Part shown: one piece after another, positions 43,854 through 53,697 of the stretch
Layout: the number at the start of each line of letters is the position of its first letter
Numbering within the stretch: the first letter of the stretch is position 1
Origin: Leptogranulimonas caecicola
GTDB lineage: Bacteria; Actinomycetota; Coriobacteriia; Coriobacteriales; Atopobiaceae
Length of the DNA: 64,000 nucleotides
Assembly: GCF_023168405.1 (NCBI RefSeq)
Contig: NZ_AP025285.1
Location: 804,001-868,000, forward strand
Reading direction: 5' to 3'
Notes under the pieces: model-generated
The model's input: only the letters and a program-made list of their open reading frames with translations
Told to the model about the DNA's origin: nothing
Database searches by the model: none
Translations under genes and position numbers: made by a program

Positions 43854-44348
43854 ATGCAGCCAGGTGAAGAAATTGAAAACCTCGTGGCAGAACTCGAGGA
43901 CACCATCAACACGGCCAAGCCGGCCTTTGGTGGCGGCGGTCAGCGCAAGATCGTCAACGCTGAGGACGTCTATCAAATCGTGGATGACATTCGCGCCGTC
44001 TTCCCAGAAGAATTCGCCACTGCCCGCCGCATCATCAAAGAGCAGCAGGAGATCTTGGCTCATGCCCAGACTCAGGCAGACTCCATCATTGCTGACGCCC
44101 AACAGCAGGCCATGATCCTTGCGGGCGATCAAGAGATCGTGCGGTTGGCTCAAAAGAATGCTGAGGATATCCGCGACGCTGCCCAGCAGTATGAGCGCGA
44201 CACTCGCTATAGCGCAGAGGAGTATGCAGAGGACGTGCTGGCACGCCTGGAAGACAACCTCAAGTCCATCGTGGGCCAGGTGACCCGCTGCCGTCAGTCC
44301 ATCGCAGAGAATGCCAGCGCTCGTACAGGTCAGCAGCAAAACTGGTAG
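43854..44348 (+). CDS. Coiled-coil protein, DivIVA-like, unknown role
   Basis: 164 residues, soluble. The sequence is almost wholly helical and charged after residue ~35, with a QADSIIADAQQQA-type heptad pattern like that of DivIVA or ATP synthase b-type stalks. A Gly-rich stretch (FGGGGQRK) sits near residue 25. AAGGGAG at 43842-43848 sets the ATG at 43854. It lies between coaD and DUF177, where actinobacteria often carry a cell-division-linked coiled-coil gene. The function is not established. Confidence 0.7.
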   Translation: MQPGEEIENLVAELEDTINTAKPAFGGGGQRKIVNAEDVYQIVDDIRAVFPEEFATARRIIKEQQEILAHAQTQADSIIADAQQQAMILAGDQEIVRLAQKNAEDIRDAAQQYERDTRYSAEEYAEDVLARLEDNLKSIVGQVTRCRQSIAENASARTGQQQNW

Positions 44349-44354
44349 GGTTTC

Positions 44355-45023
44355 ATGAATTTAGATCCAATTATTATCTCTGTAGATGACCACCTGGCGA
44401 ATCCGGGCGTTTTTTGGCCCGTGGCTGGCCATATAGGCATCACAGGTTATGAGCTGGGCGACCACACCTTCCAGCTGCCTCGAGGCATCGACTATGACAT
44501 TGTCCTCACCAACACCGGCGACGGGATCCTGGCGTCCGGTCTGGTGAAGGCCGACGTGGTGGGCACCTGCGATCGCTGCTTGGAAGAGGCTCGCTTTTCC
44601 ATAGCCTCTGAGGTAGACGAGTACTTCCTCTTCGAGCTTCCTGCCAAAGAGGATCAGGCAGACGATGAGGACGACGTGGACTTCTCCTTGGTAAATACCG
44701 AGAACAACACCATCGATCTCTCCGACGCCATCAATGCCGGCATCATAATGGAGACTCCCTTTGTGGTGCTGTGCTCCCCGGACTGCAAGGGTCTCTGCCC
44801 TCGCTGCGGCGCCAATCTGAACGAGGGAGATTGCGGCTGTGCCGCCAAGAGCCAGGCTGAGCCTGACCCCATGAATCCCTTCTCGGTATTGGCCCAGCTA
44901 AAAGAGGATGTGGCCCAAGAGACCGTTGCAGAGATAGAAGGCCAGGAGGCCGCCGATGAGGCAGCCGCAGAGACCTATGCCCGCACTATGGACGGAGTCC
45001 AAGAAGAAGGCGACCGCTGCTAA
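44355..45023 (+). CDS. DUF177 (YceD) family protein
   Basis: 222 residues. It shows the family signature CDRCLEEARFSI, an acidic middle, and a CxxxCxGLCPRCGANLN zinc-finger-like tail. The family is nearly always encoded upstream of rpmF, as here, and is linked to 23S rRNA maturation. A ~50-residue acidic, Ala-rich tail follows. It starts 6 nt after the coiled-coil gene. Confidence 0.92.
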   Translation: MNLDPIIISVDDHLANPGVFWPVAGHIGITGYELGDHTFQLPRGIDYDIVLTNTGDGILASGLVKADVVGTCDRCLEEARFSIASEVDEYFLFELPAKEDQADDEDDVDFSLVNTENNTIDLSDAINAGIIMETPFVVLCSPDCKGLCPRCGANLNEGDCGCAAKSQAEPDPMNPFSVLAQLKEDVAQETVAEIEGQEAADEAAAETYARTMDGVQEEGDRC

Positions 45024-45117
45024 CACCCAGTTCGCGGCGATGAGGCTTTCATTGGTTCCCAGCTGTGCAAATGTAGTGAATGCCTGGGGGTAAAAGCCCA
45101 AAATATTGGGCTTTGTG

Positions 45118-45146
45118 TAGACAGCCCCTCTGTGCGTGGTATAGTT
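45118..45146 (+). promoter_or_regulatory. rpmF promoter
   Basis: TAGACA (-35, 45118-45123), a 16-nt spacer, TATAGT (-10, 45140-45145). The 15-nt box GTGCGTGGTATAGTT is identical to that at rpmB. It lies about 65 nt before rpmF. Confidence 0.75.
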
Positions 45147-45209
45147 ACAGACCGTGTCTGTGCATACATCGCCCACGTGTGTGGATCGATAGATCGGAAG
45201 AGGTTCATC

Positions 45210-45389
45210 ATGGCAGTACCTAAGCAAAAGAAGGGCCGCGGTGCCACTCACCGTCGTCGCTCCGCTAACAGCAAGCTTGCTATGCCCGCACGTTCTGTGT
45301 GCCCGCAGTGTGGCGCCGTAAAGCTCCCTCACCGCGTATGCCCCAGCTGCGGCTATTACCGCGATCGTCAGGTCATCGCTGTCGACTAG
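45210..45389 (+). CDS. rpmF: 50S ribosomal protein L32
   Basis: 59 residues. It starts MAVPKQKKGRGATHRRR and has two CxxC pairs (CPQCGAVK and CPSCGYY), the zinc-binding form. A GGAAGAGG site precedes the ATG. It has its own promoter and is followed by a terminator, so it can be expressed apart from DUF177 and plsX. Confidence 0.97.
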   Translation: MAVPKQKKGRGATHRRRSANSKLAMPARSVCPQCGAVKLPHRVCPSCGYYRDRQVIAVD

Positions 45390-45414
45390 TGATCGCTGCA
45401 TAAGCTACATGAGG

Positions 45415-45444
45415 AATGGCCGTCTTTAGGGGCGGCCATTTTTT
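45415..45444 (+). terminator. Terminator of rpmF
   Basis: Stem AATGGCCGTC/GGCGGCCATT (one G-T pair) with a 6-nt loop, followed by a run of six T. Confidence 0.88.
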
Positions 45445-45505
45445 GTGAGCAGGCATCTGCGGGTACCATTCCTGAAGCTGTGGGAATTTGGACGAGGAGA
45501 ACGTT

Positions 45506-46513
45506 ATGGATACCGTATGCGTCGATGCGATGGGCGGCGACCTGGGTAGCCAGGTGGTGCTTGACGGCATTGAGCTGGCCTTAAAGGCCGATAAGGACCT
45601 TCAGGTGCTCATTGCGGGCAATGGTGAGGTCGTGGAGCCTTTCTGTGAGGCGCATGAACGCGCATTGTCTCTGGTGACCACCGAGGTCATCGCCATGGAC
45701 GAGCATCCCGTGAAGGCTGTGCGCTCCAAGCGCGACTCCTCCATAACTCGTGGCTGCATGGCGGTGCGCGACGGCGAGGCGCAGGCGTTCTTCTCTGCAG
45801 GCTCTACGGGGGCTTGCTTGGCGGCCGCCACCCTGTTCATTGGTCGCGACAAGGGCGTGTTGCGCCCGGCGCTCTCGGCGGTGCTCCCTGGATTGGATGG
45901 TCATCAAACCTGTGTGTGCGACTTGGGCGCCAATGCAGACTGCCGCCCGGAGATGCTGGTGCAATTCGCTCAGATGGCCTCGGTGTTGGCTCAGGTAGAA
46001 GCCGGATGCGGCCCCAAGCCTTCTGTGGGGCTGCTTTCCAATGGTTCCGAGAAGACTAAAGGTTCTGAGCAGGCATTGGCCTTTCACGAGGCCCTTGAAG
46101 CCGCTGGTGAAGAAGGACTCATCAACTTTGCAGGCAATTGCGAGGGCAACGACATCCTTATGGGCTCCTTCGACGTCATTGTGTGCGACGGCTTCACCGG
46201 CAACGTGGCTTTGAAAGCCATGGAAGGCACTGCAAAATACATCGCCGCATCGCTTAAGGCTGAGGCCAAAATGTCTCCGGTGGCGGCGCTGGGCGCCCTT
46301 ATGATCAAGCCGGCATTCTCTTCCATTGCGGCTGGCCTTTCCGGCGACGAGCATGGCGGCGCCTGCCTTTTGGGCGTCAAGGCGCCGGTATTGGTGGGTC
46401 ACGGTCACACAAGCCCTGAGGCCATCAAGAACGGTGCGCTGGCTGCGGTGCGCGTGATCCGCGAGGATCTAGTGGGAAAGATCGCAGCTCAGCTTTCCAG
46501 CCAAGATAAGTAA
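45506..46513 (+). CDS. plsX: Phosphate acyltransferase PlsX
   Basis: 335 residues. Family motifs include CVDAMGGDLGS at the start, AFFSAGSTGA, NFAGNCEGNDI and VCDGFTGNVALK. It makes acyl-phosphate from acyl-ACP, feeding PlsY (11143). GAGGAGA upstream selects the ATG at 45506. acpP follows after 144 nt, so PlsX and its acyl-carrier substrate are encoded side by side. A sister word TTATCGGCA lies in that gap (46538-46546). Confidence 0.96.
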   Translation: MDTVCVDAMGGDLGSQVVLDGIELALKADKDLQVLIAGNGEVVEPFCEAHERALSLVTTEVIAMDEHPVKAVRSKRDSSITRGCMAVRDGEAQAFFSAGSTGACLAAATLFIGRDKGVLRPALSAVLPGLDGHQTCVCDLGANADCRPEMLVQFAQMASVLAQVEAGCGPKPSVGLLSNGSEKTKGSEQALAFHEALEAAGEEGLINFAGNCEGNDILMGSFDVIVCDGFTGNVALKAMEGTAKYIAASLKAEAKMSPVAALGALMIKPAFSSIAAGLSGDEHGGACLLGVKAPVLVGHGHTSPEAIKNGALAAVRVIREDLVGKIAAQLSSQDK

Positions 46514-46657
46514 GGCTACTGCTGGCAGTGGTGGCCTTTATCGGCAGAAATAGATACGTGAAAGATGCGCTGAGAGCCTTTATGCCTTGGCTATGCACTA
46601 CAATGCAAACCATCGCGAACAGGTGCTTCGGCGCTTGGAACCAAAGGAGCGTAGGGT

Positions 46658-46894
46658 ATGAATAACGATGAGATTTTTGAAAAGGTTGCAGATATCGTAG
46701 CCGAGACCATGAGTGTCGACGCAGACGAGCTCACTGTTGAGACCACTTTCGAGTCCCTCTCGGCAGACTCGCTGGACCTCATTCAGCTGGTCAGCGCCAT
46801 CGAGGAGGACCTGGGCATCACCATCGACGACGATGACCTGACCTCCATCAAGACGCTGGGCGACGCGGTGACTATGATCGCCAACGCACAATAG
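46658..46894 (+). CDS. acpP: Acyl carrier protein
   Basis: 78 residues, acidic. The phosphopantetheine attachment serine is in ADSLDLIQLVSAIEE. It carries acyl chains for fatty-acid and phospholipid synthesis. The stop overlaps the GTG start of rnc by 1 nt (TAGTG). Confidence 0.96.
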   Translation: MNNDEIFEKVADIVAETMSVDADELTVETTFESLSADSLDLIQLVSAIEEDLGITIDDDDLTSIKTLGDAVTMIANAQ

Positions 46895-47670
46895 TGAATC
46901 CAAAAGCAACACCGGCCCAGGTCAAGGCCGCAGAGGCCATCCTGGGCCATCACTTTTCCTGTCGCCGCTATATCGAGAGCGCACTCACCCATCCCTCAGC
47001 CACCGAAGGTATGCCGGTCTCTGAGTGTTATGAGCGCTTGGAGTTTTTGGGCGATTCCATCTTAGGCGCCATCGTGGCCAAAGAGCTCTTCGAGCGCTAC
47101 CCTTCCCTGGACGAGGGAGCCCTCTCAAGGCTCAAGACCTCCTTGGTGTCCGGAGAAACCCTTTCTGCCGTGGCAGAGGATCTGGGGGTAGGCCCTTGCA
47201 TCGCCTTTGGCGCCTCTGAGAAGTCCAAGAGCGCCCGGGGCATGCATTCGGCGCTGGAAAACGTCTACGAGGCTTTGGTGGGCGCCCTCTATTTGGATGC
47301 GGGCATCCAAAAGACCCGGGAGTTCGTGCTGGGCACGCTGGAAGATCGCATCGACAACCATGAGGCGCAAGCTCCCTCCAACCCCAAGTCTGCCTTGCAA
47401 GAGCTGGTGCAGCGCACGCTCAAATGCGCTCCCGAGTATGTGGTGGTAGGACAAGAAGGACCTGCTCACGACCCTTCCTTCATCGTGGTGGTCAAGGTGC
47501 AGGGCATTCGTGTGGGTCGGGGCAGCGGCTCTTCCAAAAAGCATGCCAGCGCCCAGGCGGCGGCAGACGCCTTGGAACGCCTCACCAAAGGGCGTGCCGA
47601 CGGTGCGCTGTGCGGCTCGGTGCTGGCCCACGACTTTGACGAGGAGGGGACGTGTACCTCAAGTCACTGA
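46894..47670 (+). CDS. rnc: Ribonuclease III
   Basis: 258 residues from GTG. The catalytic domain has ERLEFLGDSILG and the second metal-binding region ENVYEALVGALYLD. The double-stranded-RNA-binding domain starts near NPKSALQELVQ. It processes rRNA and mRNA. It overlaps acpP by 1 nt and smc by 19 nt, the common acpP-rnc-smc order. Confidence 0.96.
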   Translation: MNPKATPAQVKAAEAILGHHFSCRRYIESALTHPSATEGMPVSECYERLEFLGDSILGAIVAKELFERYPSLDEGALSRLKTSLVSGETLSAVAEDLGVGPCIAFGASEKSKSARGMHSALENVYEALVGALYLDAGIQKTREFVLGTLEDRIDNHEAQAPSNPKSALQELVQRTLKCAPEYVVVGQEGPAHDPSFIVVVKVQGIRVGRGSGSSKKHASAQAAADALERLTKGRADGALCGSVLAHDFDEEGTCTSSH

Positions 47671-50600
47671 CCCTCAAAGGCTTCAAGTCCTTTGCTGACC
47701 GCTCTTTGCTCTCCTTCGACCCAGGCCTCAATGTGGTGGTGGGTCCCAACGGCTCCGGCAAGTCCAACGTGAGCGACGCCATCCTTTGGGTGCTAGGGGA
47801 GCAATCTGCCAAGCAATTGCGTGGCCAAGCTATGGAAGACGTGATCTTCTCGGGGTCTTCTGTGCGTCCTGCAGTGGGTGTGGCCGAGGTCACGTTGGTG
47901 CTGGACAACTCGGCCCATGAGCTGCCGGTAGACTTTGACGAGGTGGCGGTGACCCGCCGCATGTATCGCTCAGGCGAAAGCGAATACCTCATCAACTCTT
48001 CGCCCAGCCGCCTCATGGACATCCAGGACATCTTGCATGACTCGGGCCTGGGCAAAGACACCCATTCCATCATCAGCCAGGGCAAGCTCGACAGCGTGCT
48101 CAACAGTCGGCCAGAGGACCTGCGGCCGCTTGTTGAGGAGGCTGCTGGCATCTCTAAGCACCGACGGCGCAAGGAGCGCTCGACCAGAAAGCTCAAGGCG
48201 ATGGAGGAATCGGTGCGAAGGGCCCGTGACCTAGATCGCGAGATGCGTCGGCGTTTGCGTCCCTTGGAGCGCCAGGTGGACAAAGCCCAGCGCTACGCAG
48301 ATCTGGAGAGCGAGCGCCAGCGTTTGGAGACCCTTTTGGCCGTGGACGACCTGCGCCGGCTTCAAGCCGAGTGGCAGGCGCTGGGGTCTCAGCGCGCAGA
48401 GGCAGAGGCAGCCGTGGAGCTGGCTCGCTACCGTTCGGAGGAAAAAGCCAAAAACTTGGAGAAGCTCCAGAGCCTGCTGGAGCAAAAAGGCCTCTTTGTG
48501 GGCGACTTGGGCGAGCAACGCCGCCGAGTACAAGACCAGCTGGGGCGCCTTCGCTCTGACATGGGTCTTCTAGAGGAAAAAGGCCGCAACATGGTGGCGC
48601 GCCTCTCAGATACCCGCATGAATCTGTCTTCGCTTGATCGCCGCCACGATGCCGCCTTTGCCACCCTGGCCGAGGCCCAACAAGACCTTCAGGAGGCCAA
48701 GGGGCGCCATCAGCTGCTCTCGGGCGAGCTCGAGTCTCTGGCTCCTGCCGCCAAGAAGGCTGCCCAAGACTTGGCTGACCTGGGTTCCCAAGCGGCTCAG
48801 CTTGCCGCCGATCAGCGCATTGCCCAGCGCGCCAGCGACGAGGCGGTGCTTGCCCGGGCCCGTTTGCAGGAGCAGGTGGCCAACGCCAAGGCAGAAGATG
48901 ACTTGTTCGCCCAGCGCATGGATGCCATCTCCGAGACTCTAGAGGCCTCAGAAGCCGAGCTTACCAGCCTTAGAGCCTCCCTGATCGAGCACACCCGTGC
49001 TATCGAGGAGGCCAGAGACGACGTTTCTGCTGCCGAGAAGCACCAGGCCTCCTCATCCCGAGCCCTCTCGGAGGCTCGGGCCGCCCAAGACAAGACCCAA
49101 GGTGCGTTGCGCGAAGCCCAGGCATCTCTCAAGGCTCTGAAGTCTGTAGCCACCCCTGTGGCTGCCACTTCCCGCATGGCTCGAATCCAAGAGGATGCGG
49201 CGCTCAAAGCCCTGGCAGCTCATACGGTGGCCTCAGAGTTGCACCTCTGCCCCTCTCTCGAAAAGGCTGCAGAGGGCTATTTAGCCGCAGGCCTCCAAGA
49301 CATCGTGGCTTCCACGCCCCAAGACGCCCAGGCGCTCATCTCCTGTGCTCTGGCGGCTGCAAAGGCTTCCGGCGATGTGACGGTGCAAGTGGCGCCCACA
49401 GACGGTGGCGATGCGCCTAAAGCCCCTGCCTGTATGCCGGCTTCTGGAGCGGCGCCCTTCTTGGAAGAGATGGCGTCCCAGGGACTCAAGGCCGGCAGGT
49501 TGGAAGGCAGGCTTTTCTCGGCAGTGGCTGTGGTAGAGGATGCACGCAGGGTGCTGGAGTCCCATCTGGCCGAGCCTCGCTGGTCCTATGTGAGCCGCGA
49601 CGGCGCGGTAGTTGCGGGGACTGATGGCCGCGTGCGCGTAGGCCTCCCTGCAGGCACGGACCGGGGAGCGTTGGAGCGCAACCGCCGCATCCACGAGTTG
49701 GAAGACTCCCTCCCTCAGCTGGAGGAGGCGCAAAAAGAGGCTTCGGCGGCCGTGGCGGCTGCCCGTCAGGCCACAGACGAGGCACGCCGCGCGACAGAGG
49801 CGGCCAAGAGCCAGCTTTCCTCCTTTATTGGCGAGGAGTCGAGTTTGCGCCGTGAGGTGGCTCGCCTAGAACAATCTCAACAGCGCTCTCAGGCCGAGCT
49901 CAAAGCGGTGTCTGAGCGCCGGGCCAAGGCTGCCGAGAAGACCGCCGACGCCACCCCGCGCATCGCGGAGCTCGACAGTCAGGTTAAGGTCGCTGAGGCC
50001 CAGTTGGACCAGCTGGCTTCCCAGATAGCCGAGGCAGAGGAGCGTCGCCGCGACTTGGCGGCTGCCGAGGCCGAAGCCCGTGCGAACGCCAACGAGCGCT
50101 CGCTGGAACTGGCTACTATGGATGAGCGCATCCGCCATCTCTCGGTGACGGTGGACTCCATGGGCCGCGAGCTCGAATCGCTGGAACGTCAGCGGGTGGC
50201 AGCGGTGGAGTCAACCCGCTCACTGGAAGTGTTGCGCCTGCGTATCGACCCGCTGCACGAGCGTTACGAGGCCATTCATGAGCGAGTGCTTCAGTGGGCC
50301 GAGCGTCTGCGCGACACCGCCAGCCTTGCAGAGGCTGACTCAGATTCGCTCAAGCGCACCATCAACGATGCCAAGGCAGAGTCTGCTGCAGCCGCCAAAG
50401 AGCTAGAAGAAGCCACCAGTGCTTTGAATGCGCTGTTGGTGGAGGCAGGGAAGCTCGAGGTGCAGGTGCAAACGGCGGTGGAGGCCGTGCGTGCGGCAGG
50501 ATCTATGCCCATCGAAGAGGCCCTGGAGCTGCCTGCGCCAGAAGATCGCTCAGCAGATGAGGCGGCGCTGGCTCGCACCAAGAGCGCCATCGAGCATTTG

Positions 50601-51218
50601 GGGCCGGTGAACCAGGTGGCCATGGAGGAGTATCGCGAGCTCAAAGAGCGTGCCGATTACATTGCCGCCCAGCTGGCAGACCTGGAGAGCGCCAAGGGCG
50701 CTTTGGACAAGATCACCTCAGCCATCGATCGCAAGATGCGTCGGGCCTTCCTGGAGACCTTTGCCACGGTGAATGGCTTTTTTGAAGAGATCTTTTCCAT
50801 GCTCTTCCCTGGCGGCACGGCTCACCTCGAGCTCACTGATCCCGATCATCCCGACCAAACGGGTATCGAGATCGTCGCTCAGCCCAAAGGCAAACGTATT
50901 CCCAAACTGGCCCTCATGAGCGGTGGCGAAAAATCTTTGACCGCGTTGGCCTTGCTCTTTGCGGTCTATCGCACTCGCACAGTGCCCTTCTACGTCTTTG
51001 ACGAGGTAGAGGCCGCCCTAGACGATTCCAATCTGGGCAAGCTCTTGGGCGCTATCGAAGTGCTTAAAGAATCTACGCAGCTTATCGTGATTTCGCACCA
51101 ACGGCGTACCATGGAACAAGCAGACGTGCTCTATGGCGTCTCCATGCAAGCCGATGGCGTGAGCCGCGTCGTGTCTCAGCGCTTAGATCAACGAACCGGA
51201 AAGGTGGTGGATGTCTAA
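47652..51218 (+). CDS. smc: Chromosome partition protein SMC
   Basis: 1188 residues. Walker A GPNGSGKS at 31-38, long coiled coils, a hinge near residues 510-650, then the signature LMSGGEKS (Ser1090) and Walker B YVFDEVEAALD. It forms condensin with ScpA and ScpB encoded at 2625-4273. A GTG start with GAGGAGG upstream overlaps the end of rnc. Three exact copies of the repeated word (49031, 49515, 49931) lie in the coiled coil or hinge-adjacent regions. Confidence 0.98.
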   Translation: MYLKSLTLKGFKSFADRSLLSFDPGLNVVVGPNGSGKSNVSDAILWVLGEQSAKQLRGQAMEDVIFSGSSVRPAVGVAEVTLVLDNSAHELPVDFDEVAVTRRMYRSGESEYLINSSPSRLMDIQDILHDSGLGKDTHSIISQGKLDSVLNSRPEDLRPLVEEAAGISKHRRRKERSTRKLKAMEESVRRARDLDREMRRRLRPLERQVDKAQRYADLESERQRLETLLAVDDLRRLQAEWQALGSQRAEAEAAVELARYRSEEKAKNLEKLQSLLEQKGLFVGDLGEQRRRVQDQLGRLRSDMGLLEEKGRNMVARLSDTRMNLSSLDRRHDAAFATLAEAQQDLQEAKGRHQLLSGELESLAPAAKKAAQDLADLGSQAAQLAADQRIAQRASDEAVLARARLQEQVANAKAEDDLFAQRMDAISETLEASEAELTSLRASLIEHTRAIEEARDDVSAAEKHQASSSRALSEARAAQDKTQGALREAQASLKALKSVATPVAATSRMARIQEDAALKALAAHTVASELHLCPSLEKAAEGYLAAGLQDIVASTPQDAQALISCALAAAKASGDVTVQVAPTDGGDAPKAPACMPASGAAPFLEEMASQGLKAGRLEGRLFSAVAVVEDARRVLESHLAEPRWSYVSRDGAVVAGTDGRVRVGLPAGTDRGALERNRRIHELEDSLPQLEEAQKEASAAVAAARQATDEARRATEAAKSQLSSFIGEESSLRREVARLEQSQQRSQAELKAVSERRAKAAEKTADATPRIAELDSQVKVAEAQLDQLASQIAEAEERRRDLAAAEAEARANANERSLELATMDERIRHLSVTVDSMGRELESLERQRVAAVESTRSLEVLRLRIDPLHERYEAIHERVLQWAERLRDTASLAEADSDSLKRTINDAKAESAAAAKELEEATSALNALLVEAGKLEVQVQTAVEAVRAAGSMPIEEALELPAPEDRSADEAALARTKSAIEHLGPVNQVAMEEYRELKERADYIAAQLADLESAKGALDKITSAIDRKMRRAFLETFATVNGFFEEIFSMLFPGGTAHLELTDPDHPDQTGIEIVAQPKGKRIPKLALMSGGEKSLTALALLFAVYRTRTVPFYVFDEVEAALDDSNLGKLLGAIEVLKESTQLIVISHQRRTMEQADVLYGVSMQADGVSRVVSQRLDQRTGKVVDV

Positions 51219-51220
51219 CC

Positions 51221-52117
51221 ATGGGATTCGCCGAACGCCTTAAAAAAGGTCTATCGCGCTCCCGCGAGGCCTTGAACGAGATCTTCTATTTTGGTGGCGA
51301 GGTAGACGAGGACTTCTGGGAAGACCTAGAAGACACCCTTGTCATGGGCGACCTGGGCGCCGAGGTGGCCATGAATGTCACCGACGACCTGCGCGAGCAG
51401 GCAGCCCGAGAAAACCTCACCACTGACCGCCAGCTGCGCCGGGCCTTGGCCAAGCGCCTGGCAGACGAATTCACCCCCATCGCCCGCGACCCCTTCGATG
51501 AGACCCCTTCCTGCGTGCTCTTCGTAGGCATCAATGGCGCGGGTAAAACCACCACGGTGGGAAAGCTCGCCAACGCCGCTCGAGAGCAGGGTACTCCAGT
51601 GATCATCGGCGGCGCCGACACCTTCCGCGCTGCCGCCATCGAGCAGCTGGATGTCTGGGCCGAGCGCGCCCATGTGCCCCTCGTCACCCGCGATCGCGGT
51701 GCGGACCCCGCTGCGGTGTGCTATGACGTCCTCGAGGCTGCCGAGAAGGACAACGCCCAGTTGGTGCTCATCGACACTGCCGGCCGACTCCATACCAGCT
51801 CGGATCTCATGCGAGAGCTTGCCAAGGTGGTCTCGGTGACGCGAAAACGCGCCCAGATGCCTGTAGCGGTAGTTCTGGTAATCGATGCAACCACTGGGCA
51901 AAATGGCCTCAACCAGGCAAAAGAGTTTAACGATGCGCTGGAGCTTGACGGGCTTATCGTCACCAAGCTCGACGGCACTGCCAAAGGTGGCATCGCGGTA
52001 GCTATCAGCCACGATCTCAAGCTGCCTATACTGCGCATTGGCGTAGGGGAGTCCATCGACGATTTCCAACGCTTTGATGCAGCTGCCTTCTGCCGTGCGT
52101 TGGTTGGCGACGAATAA
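51221..52117 (+). CDS. ftsY: Signal recognition particle receptor FtsY
   Basis: 298 residues, essentially the NG domain without the acidic A domain. GTPase motifs are GINGAGKTT, GADTFRAAA, DTAGRLH and TKLDGTAKGG. It docks the SRP-ribosome complex at the membrane. It starts 2 nt after smc and is followed 20 nt later by ffh. A reverse copy of the repeated word at 51739 encodes AAEKD. Confidence 0.97.
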   Translation: MGFAERLKKGLSRSREALNEIFYFGGEVDEDFWEDLEDTLVMGDLGAEVAMNVTDDLREQAARENLTTDRQLRRALAKRLADEFTPIARDPFDETPSCVLFVGINGAGKTTTVGKLANAAREQGTPVIIGGADTFRAAAIEQLDVWAERAHVPLVTRDRGADPAAVCYDVLEAAEKDNAQLVLIDTAGRLHTSSDLMRELAKVVSVTRKRAQMPVAVVLVIDATTGQNGLNQAKEFNDALELDGLIVTKLDGTAKGGIAVAISHDLKLPILRIGVGESIDDFQRFDAAAFCRALVGDE

Positions 52118-52137
52118 GGAGCTAAGGAGCTTTCTTC

Positions 52138-53544
52138 ATGTTCAACAGTCTTTCCGATCGCCTCCAGGACACCTTTGACAAGCTGCGTGGCAAAGGCCGC
52201 CTTACCGAGGATGACATCAACGTCGCCATGCGCGAGATTCGCTTGGCGCTCCTTGAGGCCGACGTCAATTTCAAAGTGGTGAAGCGCTTTGTGGCCTCCT
52301 GCAAGGAGCGCTGCATGACCAGCGAGGTGCTGGACTCCCTCACGCCATCTCAAAACGTCGTGAGAATCGTGCTGGAGGAGTTGACTGAGCTTCTCGGCAG
52401 CACCGAGTCCAAGCTGGTGCTCGCACAGAATCGCATTCCCAACGTCATTATGCTGGTGGGCCTTCAGGGCTCTGGTAAAACGACTGCTGCAGCCAAACTC
52501 GCTTACTTGTTGAAGAAGCAGAAGCGCAGCCCCCTTTTGGCTGCCTGCGACGTCTATCGTCCTGCAGCCGCCGATCAGCTGGCAACCCTGGGCGGCGAGA
52601 TTGGCGTACCTGTCTATCGAGGCGACGGCAAAGATCCTGTGGCTATCGCCAAGGGCGCTGTGCAAGAAGCCGTGGATACCTTGCGCGACGTGGTCATTGT
52701 GGATACTGCTGGCCGCTTGCAGATCGACGAAGCCATGATGCAAGAGGCGGTGGCCATCAAAAATGCGGTTCGTCCCGACCAGGTACTCATGGTGGTCGAT
52801 GCCATGACCGGCCAGGATATCGTGAATGTGGTCACCGAGTTTGCCGAGCGCACCGATTTTGACGGCGTCATCATGTCCAAGCTCGACGGCGATGCTCGCG
52901 GCGGCGGCGCGCTCTCGGTGCGCGAAGTCACCGGCAAGCCCATCAAGTTTGTCTCCATGGGAGAGAAGCCCAGCTCGCTGGAGGTCTTCCATCCCGATCG
53001 CATGGCCAAGCGCATCCTGGGGATGGGCGACCTCTACGGCATCATCGACGCTGCTCAACAGGCTGCCGACGAGGAGCAGATGGCCCGCGCCGAAAAGATG
53101 CTTCGCGAAGGCTTCACCATGGATGATATGCTTCACCAGCTGCAATCCATTCGCAAAATGGGTGGATTGTCCAAGATCATCTCTATGCTGCCCGGAGGCG
53201 AGCGCATGTTAGGGCAAACTCCAGATGCAGCCGACGAGAGCCAGTTGGTACGCATCGAGGCCATGATTCGTTCCATGACACCCGAAGAGCGTCTGCGTCC
53301 CAAAATCATCAATGGCATGCGTCGCTCGCGCATTGCCAAAGGATCTGGTCGCACGGTGCAGGAGGTGAACGCCCTCATCAAGCAATGGGGTGAGATGAAC
53401 CGTATGATGGGCAAGATTCGCGCCATGGCTAACGGAGGCGACATGAGTCCCAAGGCCATGAAGCGCATGATGAACCAGATGGCCGCTGGCGCCACAGGAG
53501 CAGGGAAGAAGCGCGGAGGCACCAATCCCTACAACCGCCGTTAG
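52138..53544 (+). CDS. ffh: Signal recognition particle protein Ffh
   Basis: 468 residues. The NG domain has GLQGSGKTT, CDVYRPAA, DTAGRLQ and SKLDGDARGGG. The Met-rich M domain (~320-450) binds 4.5S RNA and signal sequences. With FtsY upstream it completes the protein part of the SRP pathway; the 4.5S RNA gene was not seen. A TTCTCGGCA copy lies at 52391-52399 in a frame coding Leu-Leu-Gly. Confidence 0.97.
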   Translation: MFNSLSDRLQDTFDKLRGKGRLTEDDINVAMREIRLALLEADVNFKVVKRFVASCKERCMTSEVLDSLTPSQNVVRIVLEELTELLGSTESKLVLAQNRIPNVIMLVGLQGSGKTTAAAKLAYLLKKQKRSPLLAACDVYRPAAADQLATLGGEIGVPVYRGDGKDPVAIAKGAVQEAVDTLRDVVIVDTAGRLQIDEAMMQEAVAIKNAVRPDQVLMVVDAMTGQDIVNVVTEFAERTDFDGVIMSKLDGDARGGGALSVREVTGKPIKFVSMGEKPSSLEVFHPDRMAKRILGMGDLYGIIDAAQQAADEEQMARAEKMLREGFTMDDMLHQLQSIRKMGGLSKIISMLPGGERMLGQTPDAADESQLVRIEAMIRSMTPEERLRPKIINGMRRSRIAKGSGRTVQEVNALIKQWGEMNRMMGKIRAMANGGDMSPKAMKRMMNQMAAGATGAGKKRGGTNPYNRR

Positions 53545-53663
53545 GCAAGGGAGCTTTAGGTACCCCACTCCGCGCGCACTGGCCGAGAAGGAATAGGGTC
53601 GGGTTCTTGCGGCTCCAAGCCGGTTGATTGAGGGTCACGAGGTATCACTTATAGAACATTATG

Positions 53664-53697
53664 GAGCGCTGTCTTTGAGGGCAGCGCTCAATTTTTG
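53664..53697 (+). terminator. Terminator of the smc-ftsY-ffh run
   Basis: GAGCGCTG (53664-53671) pairs with CAGCGCTC (53682-53689), followed by AATTTTTG. It lies 120 nt after the ffh stop. Confidence 0.85.
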
